Shown: positions 1 to 9,307 of the stretch, piece after piece
How the letters are laid out: each line of letters opens with the position of its first letter
Position numbering within the stretch: the first letter of the stretch is position 1
Origin: an uncultured Bacteroidota bacterium
Lineage (GTDB): Bacteria; Bacteroidota; Bacteroidia; Chitinophagales; Chitinophagaceae
Assembly (NCBI GenBank): GCA_903831575.1
Contig: CAIKYB010000037.1
Location: 1-64,000 of the forward strand
Reading direction: 5' to 3'
DNA: 64,000 nt
Program-made: the position numbers and the translations under genes
Notes under the pieces: model-generated
Databases searched by the model: none
Told to the model about the DNA's origin: nothing
What the model saw: only the letters and a program-made list of their open reading frames with translations

Positions 1-690
1 TGGAATGGAAATTCTTACACAACAAGTGGAATTTATTCCTACACGACGAATAATTCATTAGGGTGTGATAGTTTGACAACTTTGAATTTGATTATCAATC
101 GTTCGTCTACATCAACAGATACGACTTCCGCATGTAACAGTTATTTATGGAATGGAAATTCTTACACAACAAGTGGAATTTATTCCTACACGACTACTAA
201 CTCCGTAGGATGTGATTCTGTTGCAACATTAAATTTGACCATCAAGCGTTCTTCAACATCAACGCAAACTATTTCAGCATGTAACAGTTATTTATGGAAT
301 GGGAATTCTTACACAACAAGTGGAATTTATTCCTACACGACTACTAACTCCGTAGGGTGCGATTCTGTTGCAACCTTGAATTTAACCATCAAGGGTTCTT
401 CAACATCAACGCAAACTATTTCAGCGTGTAACACCTATTCCTGGAATAATACTTCCTACACAACAAGTGGGATTTATTCCTACACGACTAACAATTCAGT
501 AGGATGTGATAGCGTGGCTATATATAATTTAACAATAAAAAATACCTCCGCATCAACACAAACTTCAAGTGTATGCTCTTATAATTTACCCTATTTATGG
601 AATGGAATATCTTGTGCTGCTTCGGGTTCTTATGTTGCACATTTTACAAATGCAGTAGAATGTGATTCTGCTGTAACCCTCAATTTAACA
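1..690 (+). repeat. 147-bp in-frame tandem repeats
   Basis: Near-identical DNA units recur every 147 bp (for example the segments starting at 131 and 278), each coding 49 residues. The last unit (about 540-690) has diverged. Near-identity at DNA level points to recent unit duplication. The repeats continue past the left edge. Confidence 0.9.
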
Positions 691-1299
691 GTGAATAGTT
701 GTGCAGTCACGCTGAATCTAAAATTATTCTTGGAAGGATTTTATATTGGATCAGGTAAAATGACGCCAACCTTATCTTACCTGGAGTTTACAACAAATAT
801 AAATGAGACAGATACCCTAGCAGTTGATTTGTGGAGTCCAGCACATTTAAGCAATCCCATGCCTGATTTTTCAACTAAAGGTATATTGCATTCAGATGGC
901 ACAGTTAGTTTATCTTATCCCGCAACTGCTTATGGGTACTATTATTATCTAGCAATTAATCATAGAAATAGTTTGGAGACATGGTCTGCGGGTCCTATTT
1001 TAATTTCTGCAGTTACCCAGTATGATTTTACAACAAACTATAATAAAGCTTTTGGGGATGGATCTAATCTTCCTATGAAATATATGGGAAGTGGAGTATA
1101 TGCTATTTATAGTGGGGACATTAACCAAGATGGGGGGATTGATATTTTTGATTTACAACAAACGGAGAATGATGCATCAGAGTTCGCCTTTGGATACAAT
1201 TCAAGTGATTGTCAGGGTGATGGTGGTACAGATATTTTTGATTTGCAAATGGTAGAAAATAATGGAACTTTATTCCTTTATTATGCCCGCCCCTTGTAG
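1..1299 (+). CDS. Repeat-rich surface/secreted protein with dockerin-like C-terminus (5' end missing)
   Basis: The frame is open from base 1, so this is the 3' part of a longer gene. It encodes about 4.5 copies of a 49-residue repeat with two conserved cysteines (core C-N-S-Y-L-W-N-G ... G-C-D-S-V), followed by a ~140-residue beta-rich region. The end (about 1114-1263) has two calcium-loop motifs, DINQDGGIDIFD and DCQGDGGTDIFD, which match the DxNxDGxxDxxD pattern of type I dockerins. No T9SS sorting tail is visible at the C-terminus, unlike the next gene, which uses the same repeat. Export route and partner are unknown. An adhesin or cell-surface scaffold role is inferred only from the repeats and the dockerin-like motif. 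Confidence 0.8.
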   Translation, partial: WNGNSYTTSGIYSYTTNNSLGCDSLTTLNLIINRSSTSTDTTSACNSYLWNGNSYTTSGIYSYTTTNSVGCDSVATLNLTIKRSSTSTQTISACNSYLWNGNSYTTSGIYSYTTTNSVGCDSVATLNLTIKGSSTSTQTISACNTYSWNNTSYTTSGIYSYTTNNSVGCDSVAIYNLTIKNTSASTQTSSVCSYNLPYLWNGISCAASGSYVAHFTNAVECDSAVTLNLTVNSCAVTLNLKLFLEGFYIGSGKMTPTLSYLEFTTNINETDTLAVDLWSPAHLSNPMPDFSTKGILHSDGTVSLSYPATAYGYYYYLAINHRNSLETWSAGPILISAVTQYDFTTNYNKAFGDGSNLPMKYMGSGVYAIYSGDINQDGGIDIFDLQQTENDASEFAFGYNSSDCQGDGGTDIFDLQMVENNGTLFLYYARPL

Positions 1300-1422
1300 C
1301 TTTTTCATCTTAATCCATTCTACTATTACTGAAATTTTATTTATTTAAACAGGCGCTATCTTATTAATTTTAATTCGTATATCAAGTTGAGGAAATACAT
1401 TGGATAAGCATGAAAAATAAAT

Positions 1423-1452
1423 TTTGAAAATAATTTTTTAAAGGTATATTTG
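1423..1452 (+). promoter_or_regulatory. Bacteroidota-type promoter for the T9SS repeat protein
   Basis: TTTG at 1423-1426 and TATATTTG at 1445-1452 match the -33 TTTG / -7 TAnnTTTG consensus of Bacteroidota primary sigma factors, with 18 bases between them. Transcription would start near 1457, leaving an A/T-rich leader of about 80 bases before the ATG at 1538. The rest of the 238-bp gap (1300-1537) shows nothing else recognisable. Confidence 0.55.
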
Positions 1453-1537
1453 CTCGCTAATTCCCAACTCTATTTTATAAACTATAGCTGTTTTTGTTGC
1501 TATATTATTTATTATTTAATCTTATTAAAAGAAAAAA

Positions 1538-4500
1538 ATGAAGAAAATTTACAATTTACTTTTATTAACACTTATTTCATTTGTAGCAAATGCTCAAACT
1601 GTTTCAATTGAAAGTGGATTTGGTGGAGGAACCGGTACAAGCGGACTGGTTGTAGTTGGTCCATCCAATTATAATTTTTCAGAGCATATTTATACAAGCA
1701 CAGAACTTGGTTCTAATTTTACTGTTGCAGCTAATAACATTAAAAGAATTGCTATTTCTGTAAATACACTTGGAGACCCTACTTCAATTCCTAGTTTTAG
1801 AATTAGAATGAAGAATGTAGCAGGAACCATTACTGCTTTAACAGCTGGTAATTATAGTTCAACTGCTTATACTACTGTTTTTAATGGTACAATCAATCCT
1901 ACTTCAACAGGATGGTATGTTATTAACTTAACGACTTCATTCACAAGAACAGCTGGTAATAGTTTACAAGTAATGTTCGAAAGAACTGATAATGCAATAC
2001 ATTCAGGGTTTGTATTTGATGCTGCTGTTGGTAATAATTTGTCAGCTTCAGCTATCGTTACTAAAAGATATTATGGTACAACTAATTTCACAACTGCAAC
2101 AGTAGCTACTACTTCTGCTTTTAGACCTATGATTAGGTTTATTAACCCCCCGGCTAATGATGCTTCTATTATTGGTTTTATTAATCCAACTGTTTCTTGT
2201 TATAACTCACCTCAAAGTATAGGTGTGGTTGTAAATAATGAAGGGACGTCAACTATAGCTGTAGGAGCAGCAAGCGTAAATTTAAAAATAAGAGGTGCTA
2301 ATACTTTTACTGGAACATTAACAAATACTGCCGCAATAGCTGCGGGTACTTCTGGTACAGTTACTTTTACGGGAATAAGTTTGAATAATGTTGGGTCAAC
2401 TGTAGATACTGCAGTAGTTACTTTAACGGGAGATACAACTTCAAGTAACAATATAGGTACCTCCTCAATTACTACAGCAACAACTTTATCTTCTTTACCA
2501 CAAACAGAAGATGCTGAAGGGAATTTCAATGTTTTCGCTTATTTAAAAGGAGTAGTTGGAGCTAATGCATGGACTGTATTATCTTTTATTTCTAATACAG
2601 GTGCATTCAACAATGGCTACAGTTTTGATTCTTTAACTCCAAGACCAGGTGGAGGTTCTGATTATTTCTTGTTTGATAGTTGGGATGCAGCACCAGGAAC
2701 AATAAGTAGATTGTACAGCAACTGTGTTGATATACCAGCTACAGGAACATCAAGAGTAAGTTTCTGGATGAGTCATGATAGTGCATTTGCAACTGATTTA
2801 GATAGTCTTTATGTTGTTGTATCTGCTAATAAAGGAGTAACCTGGACAAGAGTAGGTGGTTTCCAAAGACCAGATGATGCTTTATTAGAATATACCTGGT
2901 TACAAGATAGCGTTGATATATCTTCTTACAACGGACAAACTATTCAAGTAGGGTTTGAAGGAGTAGGTGCATATGGTAATGCTATCGGGTTAGATGATAT
3001 AAATATATACAATGTCTCCGCTGCTTGTTTACCTATTTTAACATCAACAACTACATCATCTTGTAATTCTTATACCTGGCCGCTAAATAGTGTTACTTAC
3101 ACTGCAAGTGGAACTTATATCAGAAATTATAATGCTCCTTGTGGTGCTGCCTCTGCAGATACATTGAAGCTAACTATAACGCGTGGTACTTTCGCTGCAG
3201 TTACTCGTACTGCTTGTGGAAGTTATTTATGGTCTGCTAACGGACTAACGTACACTACAAGTGGTAATTATGTAAGAACTTATACCAACACTGATGGTTG
3301 TGCTTCAGCTGATACTTTACATTTAACAATTAATCAAGGTACATTTACATCAACTCCTGTATCAAGATGTGGAAGTTATACATGGCCTGCTAATGGTAAT
3401 ACATATACTGCTACAGGTACTTATATCAGGAATTATACAAATGGTTCATTATGCCCTTCTGCAGATACATTAAAATTAACTATTACACCTGCTGTTAATA
3501 ATTCAACTTCAGTTTCTGTATGCTCTACCTATACATGGGCTACTAATGCTACAACTTACACAACAAGTGGAAATTACACTTATAATAACGTAGCATGTAG
3601 TACAACAGATACTTTACATTTAACAATCAAGCAACCGACTTCTTCAAGCTCATCTCAATCAGCTTGTACTTCTTACGCATGGCATGGTACAACTTATACA
3701 ACAAGTGGCGCTAAAACATGGACAGGCACTAATGCTGCTGGTTGCGACTCTGTTGTTACGTTAAACTTAACCATTAAGCAAGCAACTTCTTCAACAGCAA
3801 GTCCAGTCTCAGCTTGTGGAACGTATACTTGGAATGCCACAACATATACAACAAGTGGAGTGAAAACATTTACAACAACAAATGCTGCTAGTTGTGATTC
3901 TGTTGTTACGTTGAATTTAACAATCAAGCAAGCAACTTCATCAACAGCATCTCCTGCTTCAGGATGTGGTTCATACACATGGCATGGTACTACTTATACA
4001 ACAAGTGGAACTAAAACATGGACTGGAACAAATGCTGCAGGTTGTGATTCTGTTGTTAGTATTACTATAACTATCAATCCAATTACGAATACAGGAGTAA
4101 GTCAATCAGCTTGTGGTTCTTATTCATGGAATGGTACAACTTATACTGCTAGTGGCAATTATACACATGCAAATGGAACTTGTAGTACAGATACGCTTTA
4201 TTTAACTATTAAGCAACCAACATCATCAACTGATGCTCCTGCTTCAGGATGTGGATCATACTCATGGCATGGAACTACTTACACAACATCAGGAACTAAA
4301 ACTTGGACAGGTACTAACGCTGCAGGTTGTGACTCTGTAGTTTCAATAGTATTAACTATCAACCCAATTGCAAATACAGGAGTGACTCGTTCAGGTTGTG
4401 TTTCTTACACATGGTCTGCAAATGGTCAAACCTATTCAACTGGAGGTACTTACACCAATGCAAACGGATGTAGTACAGATACGCTTCATTTAACGATTAA

Positions 4501-5791
4501 TCAACCAACTTCATCAAGCTCATCTTATTCTGCATGTACTTCATACCAATGGCATGGAGTTACTTACACAACAAGTGGTGCTAAAACATGGACTGGTACT
4601 AACGCTGCCGGTTGTGACTCGGTTGTCACATTGAACTTAACCATTAAGCAACCAACATCATCAACTGATGCTCCTGCTTCAGGATGTGGATCATACTCAT
4701 GGCATGGAACTACTTACACAACATCTGGGACTAAAACTTGGACAGGTACTAACGCTGCCGGTTGTGACTCTGTTGTTTCTATAATAATAACCATCAACCC
4801 AATTGCAAATACAGCAATTACTCGTTCAGCTTGTGTCTCTTATACTTGGACTGCAAACAGTCAAACGTATTCAACTGGTGGCACTTATACCAATGCTAAT
4901 GGATGCAGTACTGACACTTTGCATTTAATAATTAATCAACCAAGTTCATCAAGTTCTTCTTATTCAGCTTGTACTTCTTATGCATGGCATGGCACTACTT
5001 ACACAACTAGTGGTGCTAAAACATGGACAGGTCAGAACGCAGCTGGTTGTGATTCTGTTGTTACGTTGAACTTAACCATTAATCAGCCAACATCATCAAT
5101 TGATGCACCTGCTTCAGAATGTAGTTCATACTCATGGCATGGAACTACTTTCACAACATCTGGAACTAAAACATGGACTGGAACAAATGCTGCAGGTTGT
5201 GACTCTGTTGTTACAATAGCCATCACGATTAAGCAACCAACCTCTTCAACAGAAACTCCATTTATTGCATGTGGATCATACTTATGGCATGGAACTACAT
5301 ACAATACAAGTGGAATGAAAACATGGACTGGTACGAATGCTGCTGGTTGTGATTCTACCGTAACATTGAATTTAACTGTTAATGAGAATAAAGATTCTAT
5401 ATATACTATTTCTTCACCAGGATCTTACACTTGGTCAGTTAATGGTATAATTTATTCAACAAGTGGTACTTATTCTGATAATAGTTGTGGAAATAAAACA
5501 CTAAAACTTACAATTATATCTGATGTTGTTGTTTATCCAAACCCAACTAATGATGGTAAAGTGACTATTAATTGGGCTAATGCTAATATTACACTTGGTA
5601 CAAGAGTTTCAGTAACAGTCTATGATAGGGTTGGTAGAGTAGTGAGTAAATTACCTAATTTTCTAGCTTCTAGTGAAGTTGTTGATTTATTAATCAAATC
5701 TTACTCAAATGGTCTCTACTTCATCAAAATACAAACTGCTGTAGGTGAATCGGCTACCTATTCAACTAAGATTATTAAAGGCGGTAATTAA
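1538..5791 (+). CDS. Large T9SS-secreted repeat protein (putative adhesin)
   Basis: A 1417-residue secreted protein. A signal peptide (residues 1-19, cleavage after ANA) is followed by a beta-rich N-terminus, a CARDB-like segment (about 206-315) and a jelly-roll, choice-of-anchor-J-like domain (about 322-492). Then come 17 tandem ~45-50-residue repeats (about 497-1329) with two cysteines each and the core SY-W-HGTTYTTSG. Residues 1330-1417 form a type A T9SS C-terminal sorting domain that begins VVVYPNPTNDG and ends in KIIKGGN. Family knowledge says such tails route proteins through the type IX secretion system to the surface. An adhesive role is inferred. A strong hairpin terminator follows the stop. 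It shares its repeat with the upstream partial gene, so the two are tandem paralogues in part. Confidence 0.9.
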   Translation: MKKIYNLLLLTLISFVANAQTVSIESGFGGGTGTSGLVVVGPSNYNFSEHIYTSTELGSNFTVAANNIKRIAISVNTLGDPTSIPSFRIRMKNVAGTITALTAGNYSSTAYTTVFNGTINPTSTGWYVINLTTSFTRTAGNSLQVMFERTDNAIHSGFVFDAAVGNNLSASAIVTKRYYGTTNFTTATVATTSAFRPMIRFINPPANDASIIGFINPTVSCYNSPQSIGVVVNNEGTSTIAVGAASVNLKIRGANTFTGTLTNTAAIAAGTSGTVTFTGISLNNVGSTVDTAVVTLTGDTTSSNNIGTSSITTATTLSSLPQTEDAEGNFNVFAYLKGVVGANAWTVLSFISNTGAFNNGYSFDSLTPRPGGGSDYFLFDSWDAAPGTISRLYSNCVDIPATGTSRVSFWMSHDSAFATDLDSLYVVVSANKGVTWTRVGGFQRPDDALLEYTWLQDSVDISSYNGQTIQVGFEGVGAYGNAIGLDDINIYNVSAACLPILTSTTTSSCNSYTWPLNSVTYTASGTYIRNYNAPCGAASADTLKLTITRGTFAAVTRTACGSYLWSANGLTYTTSGNYVRTYTNTDGCASADTLHLTINQGTFTSTPVSRCGSYTWPANGNTYTATGTYIRNYTNGSLCPSADTLKLTITPAVNNSTSVSVCSTYTWATNATTYTTSGNYTYNNVACSTTDTLHLTIKQPTSSSSSQSACTSYAWHGTTYTTSGAKTWTGTNAAGCDSVVTLNLTIKQATSSTASPVSACGTYTWNATTYTTSGVKTFTTTNAASCDSVVTLNLTIKQATSSTASPASGCGSYTWHGTTYTTSGTKTWTGTNAAGCDSVVSITITINPITNTGVSQSACGSYSWNGTTYTASGNYTHANGTCSTDTLYLTIKQPTSSTDAPASGCGSYSWHGTTYTTSGTKTWTGTNAAGCDSVVSIVLTINPIANTGVTRSGCVSYTWSANGQTYSTGGTYTNANGCSTDTLHLTINQPTSSSSSYSACTSYQWHGVTYTTSGAKTWTGTNAAGCDSVVTLNLTIKQPTSSTDAPASGCGSYSWHGTTYTTSGTKTWTGTNAAGCDSVVSIIITINPIANTAITRSACVSYTWTANSQTYSTGGTYTNANGCSTDTLHLIINQPSSSSSSYSACTSYAWHGTTYTTSGAKTWTGQNAAGCDSVVTLNLTINQPTSSIDAPASECSSYSWHGTTFTTSGTKTWTGTNAAGCDSVVTIAITIKQPTSSTETPFIACGSYLWHGTTYNTSGMKTWTGTNAAGCDSTVTLNLTVNENKDSIYTISSPGSYTWSVNGIIYSTSGTYSDNSCGNKTLKLTIISDVVVYPNPTNDGKVTINWANANITLGTRVSVTVYDRVGRVVSKLPNFLASSEVVDLLIKSYSNGLYFIKIQTAVGESATYSTKIIKGGN
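3026..5524 (+). repeat. 17 in-frame degenerate tandem repeats (~138-150 bp)
   Basis: The central half of the protein is 17 units. Units 1-4 are divergent, units 5-16 are close to each other, and unit 17 is degenerate and lacks the first cysteine. Two subtypes alternate: a long one (HGTTYTTSG-x-KTWTGTNAAGC) and a short one (TYSTGGTYTNANGCSTDTL). Low-complexity Ser/Thr linkers such as QPTSSTDAP separate the units. Confidence 0.9.
4220..5089 (+). repeat. Higher-order duplication: two 435-bp copies
   Basis: Units 9-10-11 (4220-4654) and 12-13-14 (4655-5089) are the same three-unit block repeated, each exactly 435 bp. Long stretches are identical in DNA. Unit 15 starts at 5090 as the first unit of a third, incomplete block. 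The block order long-short-long is conserved, so duplication happened by blocks and not by single units. Confidence 0.85.
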
Positions 5792-5810
5792 TACTGTTTT
5801 TTAACCGAAT

Positions 5811-5848
5811 AACCAACAAAGCCAATCGTAAGATTGGCTTTGTTGGTT
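5811..5848 (+). terminator. Hairpin terminator, 17-bp perfect stem
   Basis: A perfect 17-bp inverted repeat (arms 5811-5827 and 5832-5848, loop GTAA) lies 20 bases after the stop of the T9SS protein. The right arm is T-rich, as in an intrinsic terminator. Confidence 0.8.
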
Positions 5849-5880
5849 TATAGGAAATGAGGAAAGCTTGCCATTTTCCA

Positions 5881-6088
5881 TGGTACGAACCAGGTACGAA
5901 CCACATTTATTAACATTGTAAAAATTAATATATTAAATGCCGTGGTACGAACCAAGTACGAACCATGTTGACTACGAAGGAACCTTAGAATATAGAGATA
6001 TGAATGGTATTTGCTTCCAGAGCAAATTCAGGCCCTACGTCTAATATAAAAGAGTTGTTTACTTTTGGTACGTACCTGGTACGAATCA
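5881..6088. repeat. Three-copy 23-bp intergenic repeat in a gene-free 312-bp gap
   Basis: In the gene-free stretch 5792-6103, a 23-bp motif occurs at 5881-5903, 5943-5965 and 6066-6088. Each copy is itself a doublet of GGTACGAACCA-like half-sites (the third is variant: GGTACGTACC, GGTACGAATCA). The spacing is 62 bp and then 123 bp, close to one and two units; a TGGTA at 6005 sits where a lost copy would be. No coding potential is seen. Function is unknown; binding sites or a small dispersed element are possible. Confidence 0.7.
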
Positions 6089-6103
6089 TGGTAAGGTATA
6101 ATC

Positions 6104-6805
6104 TTATAGAAAATCCATAATCTCGCTAATCTTATTCAAGCTCATGAAATTATCATGTTCTACCTGATGATGGATTTTTTCGTGTTCCCAGGTAGTATGA
6201 AAGGGAATGTGAATGGCATGCCCCCCAAGAGCTAAAACAGGTAATACATCCGATTTTAAAGAGTTGCCAATCATTAAAAATTCAGAAGGTAAGATGTCTA
6301 AGTGTTTGATGAGTTTTTTGTAATCTTCTTCTTTTTTGTCGCTCATCACTTCTATGTGATGGAAGTGATTTTCTAAGCCGGATCTTTTTAATTTTTGCTC
6401 CTGATCCAATAAGTCGCCTTTGGTAGCAACAACTATTTTGTATTTCGTTTTTAATTGCACTAATACTTGTTCAATGTCATCAATTAATTCTACCGGTTTG
6501 GAGAGCATGTCTTTCCCATATTCAATCGCTCTCTCTATGACATCCATACTGATTGTTTTGTTGGAGATATTCATAGCGGCTTCAATCATGCTTAGCATGT
6601 ATCCTTTAACGCCATATCCATAAATAGAAAGATTCTGTATTTCTGTTTTCAGTAATTCCTGTGAGATAGCGTGATGTGTAGCGAAATCTTCTAGCAATTT
6701 GCAGAATTTACTTTCTATCTGTTGAAAGTAAGGCTCGTTGATCCACATCGTATCATCCGCATCAAAAGCAATTGCTTTTATATTTTTAAAAATAGTAGTT
6801 TTCAT
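6104..6805 (-). CDS. HAD-superfamily hydrolase
   Basis: A 233-residue soluble HAD phosphatase-like enzyme. Motif I is AFDADDTMW near residues 14-22 (nucleophile Asp and acid/base Asp two residues on). Motif II is the Thr in VVATKGD, and motif III/IV is MIGNSLKSDVLP. An alpha-helical cap lies between motifs I and II, as in the phosphoglycolate phosphatase / HAD_2 group. The substrate cannot be told from sequence. It stands alone behind pgi on the same strand (107 bp gap), and no terminator was seen between them, so co-transcription is possible. Confidence 0.85.
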   Translation of the reverse strand: MKTTIFKNIKAIAFDADDTMWINEPYFQQIESKFCKLLEDFATHHAISQELLKTEIQNLSIYGYGVKGYMLSMIEAAMNISNKTISMDVIERAIEYGKDMLSKPVELIDDIEQVLVQLKTKYKIVVATKGDLLDQEQKLKRSGLENHFHHIEVMSDKKEEDYKKLIKHLDILPSEFLMIGNSLKSDVLPVLALGGHAIHIPFHTTWEHEKIHHQVEHDNFMSLNKISEIMDFL

Positions 6806-6912
6806 GTGTGTATAAATATTACTTTTTAGTTGTTACCTTATAGCTTTTTTGCTATTTTATGTTTGGCAGGAGTAGTCTAGTATAGGTATTTTGTGTATGA
6901 CTATTTGTAAGT

Positions 6913-8508
6913 TTAGTCCTTCATTTTTTTATAGGCATTGATTAATCCATTGGTAGAACTATCATGAGTATCGATAATATCGTTATTGCTTAGTTCCGGC
7001 AATATTTTATTGGCTAATATTTTACCTAACTCAACGCCCCATTGATCAAAGCTGAAGATATTCCAAATGATGCCTTGTGCAAATATTTTGTGTTCGTAAA
7101 GTGCAACCAGTTGTCCTAAGGTATAAGGTGTTATTTTTTTAAGTAAAAATGAATTTGTTGGACGATTACCTTCAAATACCCGATGCGGATTTTCATGATC
7201 AGTACCATTCATTAATCCTTGTGTTTGTGCAAAAAAATTGCTGAGTAATTTTTCGTGGTGGTCTCCAATAGGATGGTGCGGTTGTGCAGCTGCAATAAAG
7301 TCGCAAGGAATTATTTGTGTTCCTTGATGAATCAATTGATAAAAAGCATGTTGTCCATTTGTTCCGGGTTCTCCCCAAATTACAGGGCCTGTTTGATAAG
7401 ATACTTTTTCGTCGTTTCTGTCGATAGACTTACCATTGCTTTCCATATTCCCTTGTTGAAAATACGCTGCAAAGCGATGTAGATATTGATCGTAGGGGAG
7501 TATGGCTTCTGTTTGGAAATTATAAAAGTTTCTGTTCCAGATTCCAACTAATGCCATCATGACCGGGATATTATTTTCAAAAGAAGTGCTTCTGAAATGT
7601 TTATCAGTGGCATGTGCGCCTTTCAATAGTGATTCGAAATTGTCGTAACCAATGGTTAATGCAATGGATAATCCAACGGCGCTCCATAAACTATAACGAC
7701 CGCCAACCCAATCCCAGAATACAAACATATTTTTCGGATCGATTCCGAAATTTTCAACTTCAATTTTATTTGTACTTAATGCTATAAAATGTTTAGCAAT
7801 ATCTTTCTTTTTCCCGCCATTGGATAAAAACCATTCTCTCGCAGTATGTGCATTCGTCATGGTTTCCTGAGTGGAAAAAGTTTTACTTGCTATGATAAAC
7901 AAAGTTTCCGTCGCACTTATTTTTTTTAAGGTTTCGGCAATTTGAGAAGCATCGACATTGCTGATAAAGAACGTTTCAATATCGCTTTTCCAATAGGGCT
8001 TTAATGCTTCTGTAACCATTACCGGTCCGAGGTCACTTCCTCCAATGCCGATATTAACGATATACTTTATTTTTTTTCCAGAGAATCCCTGCCAACTGCC
8101 ATCATGAATATTTTGACAAAAAGATTTCATCTGATCCCATACCAATTTTATTTCAGGCATCACATCAACGCCATCATTAAAAACGGCATTCCCGGAGAAA
8201 TTTCTCAAGGCAGTATGTAATACAGATCTGTTTTCCGTCCTATTGATTTTTTCTCCATTGAAGAGCGCTTCTATAGCGTCTTTCAGCTGACATTCTTTTG
8301 CTAGTTCAAGGAGAAGTTTTTTTGTTTCGTTACTGATATTATTTTTTGAATAGTCAAATAAGATGTCTTCAAATGTTATCGAATATTTTTCAAATCGATT
8401 ATTATGCTCAACGAATAGTTGCGTGATGCTATTATTTTGAGCATGAGAAAAGTGCTCAGTTAAAGATTGCCAGGCTTTAGTTGTAGAAGGATTTATTTTA
8501 GGTAGCAT
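6913..8508 (-). CDS. pgi: Glucose-6-phosphate isomerase
   Basis: Interconverts glucose 6-phosphate and fructose 6-phosphate in glycolysis and gluconeogenesis, in the cytoplasm. The 531 residues are close to the ~550 of the E. coli type. Visible signatures are the sugar-phosphate loop [16 protein letters not shown], the family signature [33 protein letters not shown] around the catalytic glutamate and histidine, and the C-terminal WGVELGK. It starts 10 bp after the polysaccharide deacetylase, so it is probably the last gene of the GT87-GT2-deacetylase operon and supplies fructose 6-phosphate for sugar-nucleotide synthesis (inferred). Confidence 0.97.
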   Translation of the reverse strand: MLPKINPSTTKAWQSLTEHFSHAQNNSITQLFVEHNNRFEKYSITFEDILFDYSKNNISNETKKLLLELAKECQLKDAIEALFNGEKINRTENRSVLHTALRNFSGNAVFNDGVDVMPEIKLVWDQMKSFCQNIHDGSWQGFSGKKIKYIVNIGIGGSDLGPVMVTEALKPYWKSDIETFFISNVDASQIAETLKKISATETLFIIASKTFSTQETMTNAHTAREWFLSNGGKKKDIAKHFIALSTNKIEVENFGIDPKNMFVFWDWVGGRYSLWSAVGLSIALTIGYDNFESLLKGAHATDKHFRSTSFENNIPVMMALVGIWNRNFYNFQTEAILPYDQYLHRFAAYFQQGNMESNGKSIDRNDEKVSYQTGPVIWGEPGTNGQHAFYQLIHQGTQIIPCDFIAAAQPHHPIGDHHEKLLSNFFAQTQGLMNGTDHENPHRVFEGNRPTNSFLLKKITPYTLGQLVALYEHKIFAQGIIWNIFSFDQWGVELGKILANKILPELSNNDIIDTHDSSTNGLINAYKKMKD

Positions 8509-8518
8509 GATTATTTTA

Positions 8519-9307
8519 TTAATTTAATGCATGAATATAGTTTTTTATTGAAAGAAAATCCCTGATGGTTGAAAATTCCCCTTGATTGGAAAGGTCATTA
8601 ATCAATCTTCCCAGTCTTTCAATTAATAATTTGCCATCTATTTTTTTCGTGTAACCTGGTAATTGATAGTTTTTGAGATCTGTAAATTCCCATGGGTGGA
8701 AATATAAACAGATATAGCCGTCTTTTTTCAAAGTCTGCAAGCACAAAGATTTAAAAAGTGCGTAGGGATAATTTTTAAAGCCAAGCCAAAACAATGGCAA
8801 TCTTATCATTGGTGAAACGCTTGCGGGTAAACGAACAATATTATTTTCATGGTAAATGGTTCTTGATAAATGAAAGTTGTTATACCTGCCTGGGATTAAT
8901 GTTGGGTTAATCGAAGAATCATAGAGGTAGCCGGCATTTTTTACTTCATCGAGATCTACGTTTCTCATTCTAGGCATTCTTAGTCCTACGATGCTCTTAT
9001 TTGTTATGCTTTCTAAAGTAGTTTTAGATTCAAGTAAATCTTTGTTTTCAAATGTAGAATGAAAAAACGTATGAGAAGCAATTTCGTGATGTCCTGCCAG
9101 TTCTTTTATGATGCCTGGAAATGTAATAGCAAAATTTGCAGTGGTAAAGAGGGTAGTGGGAATCGATGTGTTTGATAAGATGGGCATTAATGCTTCTAGA
9201 CCTCTAATGCCAACTTCCATTTGTTCGATATTGCTGATATGTTGTTTGTATTCCAAGGGTATATCAAACTCTTCCACATCAAAACTTAATAGTACATATT
9301 TTTTCAT
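8519..9307 (-). CDS. Polysaccharide deacetylase (NodB-like) family protein
   Basis: A 262-residue NodB-homology domain protein. Motifs of the family are visible: SFDVEEFD near the N-terminus (catalytic and metal-binding acids), SHTFFHS (metal-binding H..H), RMPRMR (motif 3) and a late YFHPWEF histidine. No signal peptide is seen, so it may act on lipid-linked or cytoplasmic sugar, as in the PHA/undecaprenyl-sugar deformylase type. Its ATG overlaps the stop of the upstream glycosyltransferase (ATGA, 4 bp), which means translational coupling. The exact substrate is unknown. Confidence 0.85.
   Translation of the reverse strand: MKKYVLLSFDVEEFDIPLEYKQHISNIEQMEVGIRGLEALMPILSNTSIPTTLFTTANFAITFPGIIKELAGHHEIASHTFFHSTFENKDLLESKTTLESITNKSIVGLRMPRMRNVDLDEVKNAGYLYDSSINPTLIPGRYNNFHLSRTIYHENNIVRLPASVSPMIRLPLFWLGFKNYPYALFKSLCLQTLKKDGYICLYFHPWEFTDLKNYQLPGYTKKIDGKLLIERLGRLINDLSNQGEFSTIRDFLSIKNYIHALN

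Noticed and set aside
1-690. Regular 147-bp repeats that could suggest a CRISPR array or satellite
   Set aside because: The repeats are in frame, code a continuous protein and have no unique spacers.
3694-3978. Minus-strand open frame opposite the adhesin repeats
   Set aside because: It mirrors the repeat structure of the plus-strand gene and has no start context or family resemblance.
5881-6088. Three short repeats with regular spacing as a mini CRISPR array
   Set aside because: Only three copies of 23 bp, uneven spacer lengths (39 and 100 bp), the third copy is variant, and no cas genes are near.
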